Of a stretch of DNA of 41,488 nt, positions 1 through 8,905 are shown piece after piece (position 1 is the stretch's first letter; each line of letters opens with the position of its first letter). Below the pieces are notes generated by a model. That model worked only from the letters and a program-made list of their open reading frames with translations, did no database searches and was not told the origin of the DNA. A program made the position numbers and the translations under genes. Origin of the DNA: Muribaculaceae bacterium (GTDB lineage Bacteria > Bacteroidota > Bacteroidia > Bacteroidales > Muribaculaceae). The stretch lies in contig JAFLTJ010000016.1 in assembly GCA_022510465.1 (NCBI GenBank), positions 1 through 41,488 on the forward strand, in the 5' to 3' direction.

Positions 1-1764
1 TCGTTGGTGCTCGCTGTGCTGATTGTCGAAGACCTGTTTGCCGTCTTGATGATGTTGATACACTCCTCAATCGAAATAAACGACTCGGTGGCCGGCGGGG
101 AGCTGCTCTATAGTGTGGCCAAGCTGACTTTCTTCCTGACGATGTGGTTTCTTGTCGGGGTATTCATGTTGCCAACGATATTTAACAAAACACGTCGGTT
201 TCTTAGCGACGAAACCCTACTGATAGTATCAATAGGACTGTGTTTCGGGATGGCGGTATTCTCGGTTGGCTGCGGATTCTCGTTAGCACTTGGAGCCTTT
301 GTCATGGGCTCAATTCTTGCCGGCACGAGCTTCGCCGAACGGATTGAACACGTTGTATCGCCCGTCAAAGACCTCTTTGGCGCCGTGTTCTTTATTTCCG
401 TAGGAATGATGGTTGAACCGGTGATTATAGCCGATTATTGGTCGCCTATACTGTTGCTTTCGATAGTTGTAATAGTTGGGATGATTATCTTCGGAACCTC
501 GGGTATGCTTTTGACCGGACAAAATCTCAAGGTTGCTATTCAAAGCGGATTTTCGCTGACCCAGATTGGCGAGTTTGCATTTATCATCGCAACACTCGGC
601 ATGCAGCTCGGAGTACTCGAGTCAACAATTTACCCCATCGTCGTTGCCGTCTCGGTAATAACAACATTCACCACCCCCTACTTTATCCGAATGGCCCCCG
701 GCGCATATAACATAATCTTGAAGATTCTGCCCAAAAAGCTCCATTTCCTTATCGACCGATACTCCGACCAGGCCCAAAACGAAAGCGAAACCGGTCAGCT
801 ATGGTCGTCGGTTCTTCGGCGCTACCTTTGGAGAGTATTGCTGTATTCAGTGATTTTGATAACGCTGACAATATTGTCACTCAACTACCTGCTGCCGTGG
901 ATGACCCAAACTTTTGAAACGTGGGGCAAATTGATAACCGCAACCGTTTCGCTCATCATTATGGCCCCGTTCCTTTTGGCAGTCTCCTATCCTGCATCAA
1001 AGAAAATAGAACGAGACCGACTAATCAAAGCCAACGCACGATTTGATGTTCCACTGGTAGTAATGACCCTGTTCCGGTTGCTTATAGCCCTCTTCTTTAT
1101 CGTGTACCTACTCAGTCACATTTTCTCCTTCACCATAGGCTGGGCATCGGGTATCGCCATTTTCATCATCATCCTCATGGCATTCTCAAAGAGAATCAGA
1201 AAGAGAATGAAAACCATTGAGGCCAAATTTATGGAAAACCTCAACGAGAGAGAATTGCGTCGCAGCGGGCGCAACAACAATCTCGTAAGCAATATGCACC
1301 TGGCATATATGCATGTTGGCTACAGCTGCCCGTTTGTAGGCGAGAAATTCAAAGATTCCGACCTCCGCAAACGCTATGGAGTAAATATAGCCGGTATTCA
1401 GCGAGGCTCCACTGCAATACTCGTTCCGGGAGCCGACACGCGCATTTTTCCGGGAGACCAGATTGCCGTTATCGGCACCGACGAGCAGATTCAAGCCCTG
1501 CTGCCGATAGTCGAGGCCAACGAGCCCCACGATACCGACAGCACTCTGACCGACATTAAAATGGAGAATATCAAGTTAAGCGAAAATTCTCCCATTGTTG
1601 GAAAATCCATTGTACAGTCGGGACTCAGACCCGATTATCAGATTCTGTTAGTCTCCATTCAGCGCGACACGGAATTCATCAATCCCGACGGTAATATAAT
1701 ATTCCGGCCTAACGATATTTTATGGGTTGTCGGAACGAAAAAACAGATTGACAAGCTGCGATGA
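1..1764 (+). CDS. CPA2-family cation:proton antiporter with C-terminal TrkA-C domains (5' truncated by window edge)
   Basis: Inner-membrane monovalent cation/proton antiporter of the Na_H_exchanger (KefB/CPA2) class, probably for K+ or Na+ homeostasis. The frame is open from base 1, so the ORF-track start at base 4 is artificial and the first helices lie outside the window. Visible parts: the conserved helix stretch VEDLFAVL at the edge, GAFVMGSILAGT, and GFSLTQIGEFAFIIA, typical of the antiporter core (about the first 235 residues). Four more hydrophobic helices follow (about residues 275-395), then a basic linker and two tandem RCK_C/TrkA-C domains (about 435-500 and 520-586). I see no NAD-binding RCK_N domain, so gating by a ligand at TrkA-C is possible, but the ligand is unknown. 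The stop overlaps the next start (ATGA), implying translational coupling. The family call is firm; the ion is not. Confidence 0.88.
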   Translation, partial: SLVLAVLIVEDLFAVLMMLIHSSIEINDSVAGGELLYSVAKLTFFLTMWFLVGVFMLPTIFNKTRRFLSDETLLIVSIGLCFGMAVFSVGCGFSLALGAFVMGSILAGTSFAERIEHVVSPVKDLFGAVFFISVGMMVEPVIIADYWSPILLLSIVVIVGMIIFGTSGMLLTGQNLKVAIQSGFSLTQIGEFAFIIATLGMQLGVLESTIYPIVVAVSVITTFTTPYFIRMAPGAYNIILKILPKKLHFLIDRYSDQAQNESETGQLWSSVLRRYLWRVLLYSVILITLTILSLNYLLPWMTQTFETWGKLITATVSLIIMAPFLLAVSYPASKKIERDRLIKANARFDVPLVVMTLFRLLIALFFIVYLLSHIFSFTIGWASGIAIFIIILMAFSKRIRKRMKTIEAKFMENLNERELRRSGRNNNLVSNMHLAYMHVGYSCPFVGEKFKDSDLRKRYGVNIAGIQRGSTAILVPGADTRIFPGDQIAVIGTDEQIQALLPIVEANEPHDTDSTLTDIKMENIKLSENSPIVGKSIVQSGLRPDYQILLVSIQRDTEFINPDGNIIFRPNDILWVVGTKKQIDKLR

Positions 1765-2948
1765 ACTTGAAATATATTTGTTTTATAATCAATATATTGC
1801 TGGCCGTCGCCACTATTCGGGGGGCGGCCCAACCGACGCAAGCCTCCCAAATAAGTATCTTGACCATGGAAGCCGGGAGCGACATCTACGAGCTGGAAGG
1901 ACACGCCGCCCTTAGAGTTGTAGATTCCCACATAGGTGACATTTGCATCGACTGGGGAGTATTTGACTTTGACTCGCCCAATTTTGTATATCGGTTCACG
2001 GCCGGGCAAACCGACTACACTCTTGCCTGCCATCCTACACAGCTACTGATACACCGGGCCAATCTTCGCGGGCGACGTGTAGTTGAAAATGTGTTAGACC
2101 TTGATTCTACCACAATTACGCGCGTTATAGAGCTGGTAAGCGAAAACATTAAACCCTGGAATAGGCAATACCGGTATAATTATGTCAAAGACAACTGCTC
2201 GACAAGGGTATATCAAATCATAGAAAAAGCCGTCGGCGATACGATAACAGTCACAGAATTGCCCGATTATATGCCACAAAAGCCAACATTCCGCAAGTTG
2301 ATGACATATTTTCACCGCAATTATCCATGGTATCAATTTGGCATAGACCTCGCCCTTGGAAGCGGTATTGACCGCGAATTAAACAACAGGGAAACGCTGT
2401 ACGCCCCCATGATTATGGAGATTCAACTTCCGGCGGCAACCATCAACGGGAAAAAACTTGTCAAAGAGACTCGCACGCTCGTTTATGGCCGCCCGGGCGG
2501 TCTTACAGCCGGCCCGACCCCCTTTTATGCCACCCCGCTATTTGTCGCTATAATCATTCTGCTTGTCTCTATAGCTATAACAATCAGGGATATAAAAACA
2601 AAGAAACCATCAAGATGGTTTGATACGGTGCTGTACACACTGTTTGGCGTCATGGGGCTCGTTTTAACCTTTCTGATATTCGTTTCGGTTCACGAAGCAA
2701 CGTCGCCCAACTGGCTATACCTATGGCTGAACCCTCTTTGTTTCATAGGCGCAACATTAATTTGGTTAAAAAGTTGTAAAAAAGTCGTTTTTTACTGGCA
2801 TGCAACCAACTTTGTGCTACTGATAACGTTAATCATAATAGATTTTATCGGCATTCAATATCTAAACATATCATTCTACCCTCTTATTGTTGCTGATATG
2901 TCACGCTCAATCGCATATATTTACCAAAATGTCAACCAATCAAAATAG
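1761..2948 (+). CDS. lnb: DUF4105/Lnb-type lipoprotein N-acyltransferase candidate
   Basis: A 395-residue inner-membrane protein: signal sequence (about 1-23), a periplasmic DUF4105 (Lnb_N) domain to about residue 255, then about five hydrophobic helices to the C-terminus. The papain/NlpC-like signature residues are visible: His48 in EGHAALRV and Cys146 in DNCSTRVY. Known: a DUF4105 protein with a 5-TM tail has been reported as the lipoprotein N-acyltransferase (Lnb) of Bacteroides, which adds the third acyl chain in place of Lnt. The domain order and both catalytic-type residues fit that assignment; the function here is inferred by family. It starts within the stop of the antiporter gene (ATGA) and ends 20 nt inside the next gene, so all three are probably one transcript. 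The alternative is another DUF4105 paralogue without acyltransferase activity. Confidence 0.72.
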   Translation: MNLKYICFIINILLAVATIRGAAQPTQASQISILTMEAGSDIYELEGHAALRVVDSHIGDICIDWGVFDFDSPNFVYRFTAGQTDYTLACHPTQLLIHRANLRGRRVVENVLDLDSTTITRVIELVSENIKPWNRQYRYNYVKDNCSTRVYQIIEKAVGDTITVTELPDYMPQKPTFRKLMTYFHRNYPWYQFGIDLALGSGIDRELNNRETLYAPMIMEIQLPAATINGKKLVKETRTLVYGRPGGLTAGPTPFYATPLFVAIIILLVSIAITIRDIKTKKPSRWFDTVLYTLFGVMGLVLTFLIFVSVHEATSPNWLYLWLNPLCFIGATLIWLKSCKKVVFYWHATNFVLLITLIIIDFIGIQYLNISFYPLIVADMSRSIAYIYQNVNQSK

Positions 2949-4551
2949 CAAAGAAACATCCCTGGCCACTCGGTTGGTGTGTGCCCTTGTGGCCTCAATC
3001 GTCACAATGGGCGTATCGGCACAAACCACAGCCAAACGACCGTCACTCGTTGTCGGCATTGTAATCGAGGGGCTTAATGAAGATTATCTCGATTTACTGC
3101 GGCACCGTTTTGGTGGTGGAGGTTTTAAACTGCTGTATGACCGTGGAGTACTACTTGAAAACGTTGAGTATGGTCACGGAATAGACCCTACAGCGGCCAC
3201 GGCAATGATTATGACCGGCACTACCCCGTCGGTCAACGGAATCGTCGGGTCAACTATCTATGACATTGAGACAAAGCGAGCAGTGCCAATCTTGCGAGAC
3301 CCGCAGTTTGTAGGTAACTTTACCAACGAAAACTACTCCCCCCAGGCTTTACTCGTATCAACCATATCCGACGAAGTTCGCATAAGCGAAGACGGACTTG
3401 GTGCTGTGTATGCCATAGCCCCTGAGCCTCAGACTGCTATAATCCTGGCTTCACACGCAGGAAACAGCGGTATCTGGATTAACGATGTCGACGGAAAATG
3501 GTCAACAACAACATTTTACAAAGACATGCCGGCGGTAGTGTCAAAACGCAACTACTCCATGCCTCTATCTTCCCGTCTTGACACGCTGACATGGCACCCG
3601 TCTCTATCTCTTGATAAATATATTGACCTTCCTGAACATAAAAAACAGTATCCGTTCACCAATCGGTTCCCACGAAACGAGCGTGACCGGTATAGGATGT
3701 TCAAAGCATCGGCCACTGTAAACACCGAGATTACCGATTTGGCAATTGAATATATCAAATCGACAAAGATAGGCACGCGCGGTTATACCGATATGCTCAA
3801 TCTTGCTTACACCGTGACTCCCTACCCCTATTCGGGCAGTGACGACAATCGAATCGACACCCAAGACGCCTATATCAAGCTGGACCACTCTCTTGAACAG
3901 CTTTTTAAAACAATTCAGTCAGGACCCGGATTGGATAATACAGCCATTTTTGTTGCCGGCATACCGGCAACTCCGGCCGCCAAGCGGGACAATGCCAAAT
4001 GGAACATTCCATACGGCGAGTTCTCTCCTCGAAAGGCAATCTCTCTGTTAAACATGTATCTGATTGCTGTTCACGGAAATGGAGAATGGGTAACAGGTTA
4101 CCACTCAGGCCAGTTTTACCTAAACCAAAAGTTCATTAAAGAGCGTAGCATTGACCTGCAGTCAATCAGAAGTGAAGCCGCCGAGTTTATAAGCCGAATG
4201 AGCGGTGTATCACGCGTTTATACCATTGACGACATTATAGCCGGCCGCATAGATGACGCCGATAAATCATTACGGCGCAACACCTCCCTGGCCCATGCCG
4301 GCGATATAGTTGTAACAATCGCTCCGGGATGGGAGATTGTTGAAGACGACAGTCTCGGCGGCAACGCAAGCAACGGCCGCGTTTCAAGGCTCGGAACACA
4401 ATCATCGCCGGTATTTATCGTAGCCCCGGGCCTGCATGCCGAGATTGTCTCAACCCCGGTTGATGCATGCATTATAGCTCCAACCGTAGCCCGAATACTG
4501 CGTATACGCTCGCCAAACGCCGCGTCAATGACTCCGTTGCGATTGCGATAA
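2929..4551 (+). CDS. Secreted alkaline-phosphatase-superfamily protein, probably catalytically dead
   Basis: I place the start at ATG 2929, not the track's TTG at 2887: it gives a proper signal peptide (RLVCALVASIVTMGVSA, cleavage before QTT) and a 540-residue protein. The fold is recognisable as a PafA-like type I phosphodiesterase/alkaline phosphatase: LVVGIVIEGLNEDYL at the N-terminus, MTGTTPSVNGIVG, KASATVNTEITDLAIEY, QDAYIKLDHSLEQLF and AGDIVVTIAPGWEI near the end. The metal ligands of the family seem absent. The first Asp is Glu (VIEG), the nucleophile segment is PTAATA with one residue missing and no GH, the DxxGH block reads TPYPYSG, TADHG reads VAGIPAT, and the HG(S/T) ligand near the C-terminus reads NGRV. 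It overlaps the lnb candidate by 20 nt and precedes secA. A binding or chaperone-like envelope role is only a guess. Confidence 0.7.
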   Translation: MSTNQNSKETSLATRLVCALVASIVTMGVSAQTTAKRPSLVVGIVIEGLNEDYLDLLRHRFGGGGFKLLYDRGVLLENVEYGHGIDPTAATAMIMTGTTPSVNGIVGSTIYDIETKRAVPILRDPQFVGNFTNENYSPQALLVSTISDEVRISEDGLGAVYAIAPEPQTAIILASHAGNSGIWINDVDGKWSTTTFYKDMPAVVSKRNYSMPLSSRLDTLTWHPSLSLDKYIDLPEHKKQYPFTNRFPRNERDRYRMFKASATVNTEITDLAIEYIKSTKIGTRGYTDMLNLAYTVTPYPYSGSDDNRIDTQDAYIKLDHSLEQLFKTIQSGPGLDNTAIFVAGIPATPAAKRDNAKWNIPYGEFSPRKAISLLNMYLIAVHGNGEWVTGYHSGQFYLNQKFIKERSIDLQSIRSEAAEFISRMSGVSRVYTIDDIIAGRIDDADKSLRRNTSLAHAGDIVVTIAPGWEIVEDDSLGGNASNGRVSRLGTQSSPVFIVAPGLHAEIVSTPVDACIIAPTVARILRIRSPNAASMTPLRLR

Positions 4552-4605
4552 AAGTTATCGGCACAATTATTAGCCGGTTATTACCTATTTTTCAATATTT
4601 TTAAC

Positions 4606-4613
4606 TACCTTTG
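4606..4613 (+). promoter_or_regulatory. Probable -7 element of the secA promoter
   Basis: TACCTTTG matches the Bacteroidota -7 consensus TAnnTTTG exactly and lies 72 nt before the secA ATG. The expected -33 TTTG about 20 nt upstream is not clear (the region reads ttacctattt), so this is a half-match. A separate promoter for secA fits the 134-nt gap after the preceding gene. Confidence 0.55.
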
Positions 4614-4685
4614 CAACCGCTTCGGGCAAGCTATACCCCCCTGAGCAGTTAATACTATATACGCATAATAAAATCAACTACATAA

Positions 4686-7600
4686 ATGTCATTTAATTCA
4701 TTTCTTAGTAAAATATTCGGCAACAAATCACAGCGCGATTTGCGCGAAATCAGGCCGATTGTTGACAGCATTAAGGCCCTTGGCCCCAAAATGAAAGAAT
4801 ACAGCAATGACGAGCTTCGTGCCGTTATTGCCGATGTTCGACAGGATATAAAACAAGCGATAAGTGCCGACGAAAACGCTATTGCCGAAAACAAAATCCG
4901 CGTTGAGGAGCTCCCGTTTGAAGAGCGCCAGCCACTGTGGGATCAGATAGACAAACACGAAAAAAACATTCTTGATATTATCGAGAATAAACTGAACCAG
5001 CATCTTCCAACTGTTTTTGCCGCCATACGCGAAACCGCAGCACGATTTGCCGCGGGGTCGGTGACCGTGACTGCAAATCAAATGGATAGAGACCTCGCCG
5101 CACAAGGGCGTGATTTCGTGTCTATCGACGGCGATAACGCCGTTTGGCAGAATCATTGGATAGCGGGAGGTAACGAGATTACGTGGGATATGGTGCACTA
5201 TGACGTGCAGCTCATAGGCGGTGTTGTACTCCACCAGGGTAAAATTGCCGAAATGGCAACCGGTGAGGGTAAAACACTTGTTGCTACCCTGCCGGTTTTC
5301 CTCCGTTCGCTCTCGGGACGCGGTGTTCACGTAGTAACTGTCAACGACTATCTGTCCAAACGTGACTCGGAATGGATGGGACCGCTGTACATGTTCCACG
5401 GCTCAACGGTTGATTGTATCGACAAGCACCAGCCTAACACGGCCGAACGCCGCGCGGCATACAATTGTGACATCACCTTCGGTACCAACAACGAGTTTGG
5501 TTTTGACTACCTGCGCGATAACATGGCAATGGCGCCCGGCGATATGGTGCAGCGCAAGCACTATTATGCCATCGTCGACGAGGTTGACTCGGTGTTGATT
5601 GACGATGCTCGTACGCCGCTCATTATCTCAGGTCCGGTGCCCAAGGGCGACGACCAGATGTTTAACGAATATCGGCCTAACGTTCAGAAAGTTGTCGACA
5701 TTCAGCGTCGACTTGTCACCCGACTGCTCGCCGAAGCCAAACAAAAGATAGCCAGTCAGAATAAGGAGGAGCGCAAAGAAGGTGCCCTGCAGTTGTTCAG
5801 AGCGTTCAAGGGATTGCCCAAGAACGGAGCCCTGATTAAATTCCTCTCTCAGGAGGGCATGAAGAACATACTGCTTGAGACTGAAGCCTATTACCTGCAA
5901 GATAACGGGCGTGAAATGCCCAAAGCTACCGAGCCCTTGTATTTCGTAATCGACGAGAAAAACCGTAGCGTTGAGCTGACCGACAAAGGTATCGAGGAGC
6001 TGACCGGCAACAGTAACGACCCCAATTTCTTTGTTTTACCCGATATCGCCTCCCTTTTATCGGAGGCCGAGACAATTGAGGATACAGCTGCCAAGCAGCA
6101 ACGCAAGGATGAACTGATGCAAGACTATGCAGTAAAAGCCGAGCGTGTTCACACTGTTAACCAATTGCTCAAAGCATATACCCTTTTTGAAAAGGATGTG
6201 GAATATGTAATTGATGAAGGTAAGATAAAAATCGTTGACGAGCAGACCGGCCGTATAATGGAGGGTCGTCGTTACAGCGATGGGCTTCATCAGGCAATTG
6301 AAGCTAAAGAAGGGGTAAAAGTTGAAGCGGCAACACAAACATTTGCTACAATTACCCTGCAAAATTATTTCAGAATGTATCACAAACTCGCCGGTATGAC
6401 CGGTACTGCCGAGACAGAAGCCGGAGAGTTATGGGATATTTATAAACTCGATGTTGTAACCATTCCTACCAACCGCCCCATCGCACGCATCGACATGAAC
6501 GACCGTGTCTATAAGACCAAGAAGGAAAAGTATGCCGCTGTAATCGAGGAGATTGAATCATTGGTACAGGCCGGCCGGCCGGTCCTCGTTGGTACAACAT
6601 CGGTTGAAATTTCGGAATTACTTTCCCGAATGCTGACAATGAGACGCATACCGCATAATGTCCTCAATGCCAAGCTACATCAGAAAGAAGCCGAAATCGT
6701 TGCTCTTGCCGGTAAAACAGGAACCGTAACCATTGCAACAAACATGGCCGGACGTGGTACCGACATCAAGCTACCCGACGAGGTTAAAGAGGCCGGAGGT
6801 CTTGCAATTATCGGTACCGAGCGCCACGAATCACGCCGTGTAGACCGCCAGCTCAGAGGTCGTTCAGGCCGCCAGGGCGACCCGGGGTCGTCGGTATTCT
6901 ATGTATCCTTTGAAGACCAGCTGATGCGTCTGTTCGCTACCGACCGTGTAATGAAGATGCTTGACACACTGGGTCTTAAGGAGGGCGAGATGATTGAATC
7001 AAAAATGGTTACCCGAGCCATCGAAAACGCGCAAAAACGTGTGGAAGAGAACAACTTCGGTATCCGTAAGCGACTCCTTGAGTATGACGACGTTATGAAT
7101 AAACAGCGCAGCTATATTTATAGCCGTCGCCACCATGCTCTTCTTGGAGAACGCATCGGCATTGATATAGCCAATATGCTGTATGACGTGATTGAGAATC
7201 TTGTAGAGAACTACTCGACACCGGCCGATTATGACGATTTGGCGCTCGAACTGTTTAAGGTGCTGACAATCGAGATGCCATTCTCTGAGAGCGAATTTCC
7301 AAGTGTATCAAAAGAAGAGCGCGTTGAACGCATACTTGCGGCCGCCAACGAGGCCTTGAAACGCAAAAGCGACCGTATCATCGAGATTGCCGTGCCGGTA
7401 GTTAAGGATTGTGTCGAGGTGAGAGGATATAACTCAAAAATAATGGTTCCAATCACCGATGGAAAACGATTCTTTAACCTTCCCGTTGATGTCACCGAGG
7501 CCTATAATACAGGGGCTCGCTCAATTGTAAAAGAATGGCAAAAAGCAGTTCTTCTTGTAACTATTGACGAATTGTGGAAAGAGCATCTACGCGAGCTGGA

Positions 7601-8042
7601 TCAGTTGCGTCAATCGGTTCAGAATGCTTCTTACGAACAGAAAGACCCGCTGGTAATATACAAAGTAGAGTCGTTCCATCTGTTTGAGCAGATGCTTAAT
7701 ACTCTTAACGTAAAAGCAATATCAACCCTCATGCGTGGGCAGATATATATTCCGGAGCCACGTCAGCAAGATGCCGACCGCGAATCTCAAGAATCACAAC
7801 CGTCAAGACCGGCTCCCGAAATTAAGCGAGCAATGCCCGACCGCCCCACCGACTATTCAAACTATCGCACATCCCGCGAGAATCTTCCCGGCGAGAATGC
7901 GCAGCGTCAGGCGGCAAGCGCTCCTCAGGGCGAAATGCAGCGGCCCATGCCTATTAAGGGAGGTCCCAAAATAGGCCGAAATGACCCATGTCCATGCGGC
8001 AGCGGTAAGAAATACAAAAACTGCCACGGAAAAGGTCTTTGA
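4686..8042 (+). CDS. secA: Preprotein translocase ATPase SecA
   Basis: ATP-driven motor that pushes unfolded precursors through SecYEG in the inner membrane. At 1,118 residues it is longer than the approximately 900 of E. coli SecA, as usual in Bacteroidota. The extra length includes an insertion near residues 325-425 in NBD1 (about [17 protein letters not shown] to the [12 protein letters not shown] resumption). Walker A GEGKTL lies near residue 193 and the DEAD-type box [15 protein letters not shown] near 297. The second helicase half carries [12 protein letters not shown] and [16 protein letters not shown]. The C-terminus ends with the zinc-binding SecB/ribosome motif [14 protein letters not shown] after a Pro/Gln-rich linker. 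It has a TAnnTTTG promoter upstream and an inverted repeat downstream, so it is probably transcribed mainly on its own. Confidence 0.98.
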   Translation: MSFNSFLSKIFGNKSQRDLREIRPIVDSIKALGPKMKEYSNDELRAVIADVRQDIKQAISADENAIAENKIRVEELPFEERQPLWDQIDKHEKNILDIIENKLNQHLPTVFAAIRETAARFAAGSVTVTANQMDRDLAAQGRDFVSIDGDNAVWQNHWIAGGNEITWDMVHYDVQLIGGVVLHQGKIAEMATGEGKTLVATLPVFLRSLSGRGVHVVTVNDYLSKRDSEWMGPLYMFHGSTVDCIDKHQPNTAERRAAYNCDITFGTNNEFGFDYLRDNMAMAPGDMVQRKHYYAIVDEVDSVLIDDARTPLIISGPVPKGDDQMFNEYRPNVQKVVDIQRRLVTRLLAEAKQKIASQNKEERKEGALQLFRAFKGLPKNGALIKFLSQEGMKNILLETEAYYLQDNGREMPKATEPLYFVIDEKNRSVELTDKGIEELTGNSNDPNFFVLPDIASLLSEAETIEDTAAKQQRKDELMQDYAVKAERVHTVNQLLKAYTLFEKDVEYVIDEGKIKIVDEQTGRIMEGRRYSDGLHQAIEAKEGVKVEAATQTFATITLQNYFRMYHKLAGMTGTAETEAGELWDIYKLDVVTIPTNRPIARIDMNDRVYKTKKEKYAAVIEEIESLVQAGRPVLVGTTSVEISELLSRMLTMRRIPHNVLNAKLHQKEAEIVALAGKTGTVTIATNMAGRGTDIKLPDEVKEAGGLAIIGTERHESRRVDRQLRGRSGRQGDPGSSVFYVSFEDQLMRLFATDRVMKMLDTLGLKEGEMIESKMVTRAIENAQKRVEENNFGIRKRLLEYDDVMNKQRSYIYSRRHHALLGERIGIDIANMLYDVIENLVENYSTPADYDDLALELFKVLTIEMPFSESEFPSVSKEERVERILAAANEALKRKSDRIIEIAVPVVKDCVEVRGYNSKIMVPITDGKRFFNLPVDVTEAYNTGARSIVKEWQKAVLLVTIDELWKEHLRELDQLRQSVQNASYEQKDPLVIYKVESFHLFEQMLNTLNVKAISTLMRGQIYIPEPRQQDADRESQESQPSRPAPEIKRAMPDRPTDYSNYRTSRENLPGENAQRQAASAPQGEMQRPMPIKGGPKIGRNDPCPCGSGKKYKNCHGKGL

Positions 8043-8075
8043 TAAAATTAACACGGATAGATAGTTACAACTATA

Positions 8076-8109
8076 GAGTCGGCAGTCGATATTCTGCCGA
8101 CTCTTGTTA
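8076..8109 (+). terminator. Hairpin after secA, probable terminator
   Basis: A perfect 10-bp inverted repeat, gagtcggcag (8076-8085) and ctgccgactc (8094-8103), with an 8-nt loop, followed by the short T-rich run ttgttat. It sits 33 nt after the secA stop and just before the next ATG. The tail is weak, so read-through into the next gene is plausible. Confidence 0.65.
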
Positions 8110-8115
8110 TAATGG

Positions 8116-8886
8116 ATGATGAAAAGAATTGACATCGAAACAGCGGAATTGCTTGACAGAGAGGCTTGCCGCATAAACAACCGAGGCTTCATTGACAGCG
8201 ACCCGGTTCAGTTTCCCCGACGGTTTGAACGGCTTGAAGATATTGAGATTACCGCGTTGCTATCGGCTACAATTGCATGGGGTAATCGCAAGATGATATG
8301 CAGTAATTGCGAAAAGATGCTCGCCTTGATGGGCGACTCGCCATACGAATTCACTATGGACCGGGCTTGGGAAGAAATTGACCCAGACCAAAATATTCAC
8401 CGCACTTTCTTTGGCCGAAACTTACAATACTATCTTAGAGGTCTTTATGAAGTTTATAGCCGGTATGGGTCACTGCAAAATCTTGGCCGAGCCATGCATA
8501 TCGAGAAAGAGGAACTTCCTGCGTGGAGCTTGGTAAAACATCTGTCGGATATTTTAAAAGACGCCAATGACCGACGCTCCGACTCCCGTTGCCTGCCGTC
8601 TTCATTAGAGACAACAGCGCTTAAACGCATCAACATGGCACTCAGATGGCTGGTGCGCAACGACGGAATTGTTGACATTGGAGTTTGGGATGTTATCAAA
8701 CCGTCTCAGCTCTATATACCACTCGACGTGCATGTGTCAAACACAGCCCGCAGCCTTGGTATACTTGAACGAAAATCAAATGACCGAAAGGCAGTACAAG
8801 AAATAACCGAGTCACTGCGCAGCCTGCGCCCCGATGACCCGGTTATCTATGACTATGCCCTGTTTGGAATAGGCATGAATCTGTAA
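8116..8886 (+). CDS. TIGR02757/DUF2400 family protein
   Basis: A 256-residue soluble protein of the DUF2400 family, common in Bacteroidota and of unproven function. Conserved blocks are ALLSATIAWGNRKMI near residue 52 and PLDVHVSNTARSLGIL near 198. The second resembles the 'P-L-D-x-H' segment of helix-hairpin-helix DNA glycosylases, so a remote link to HhH-GPD proteins is possible, but I cannot confirm it or point to a catalytic Lys/Asp pair. Two in-frame ATGs lie at 8116 and 8119, and either may be used; the ATG at 8112 is out of frame. It follows the secA hairpin and converges on dsbD with a 19-nt gap. Confidence 0.75.
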   Translation: MMKRIDIETAELLDREACRINNRGFIDSDPVQFPRRFERLEDIEITALLSATIAWGNRKMICSNCEKMLALMGDSPYEFTMDRAWEEIDPDQNIHRTFFGRNLQYYLRGLYEVYSRYGSLQNLGRAMHIEKEELPAWSLVKHLSDILKDANDRRSDSRCLPSSLETTALKRINMALRWLVRNDGIVDIGVWDVIKPSQLYIPLDVHVSNTARSLGILERKSNDRKAVQEITESLRSLRPDDPVIYDYALFGIGMNL

Positions 8887-8905
8887 TTCCTGCTTAATCG
8901 GCTAT

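Noticed and set aside
2887-2928. Upstream extension of the phosphatase-like gene (TTG start)
   Set aside because: It would put 14 residues before the ATG that begins a normal signal-peptide-bearing protein.
4551-4685. Possible small gene between the phosphatase-like gene and secA
   Set aside because: Only a promoter-like sequence is visible; no ORF of useful length with a start codon is present.
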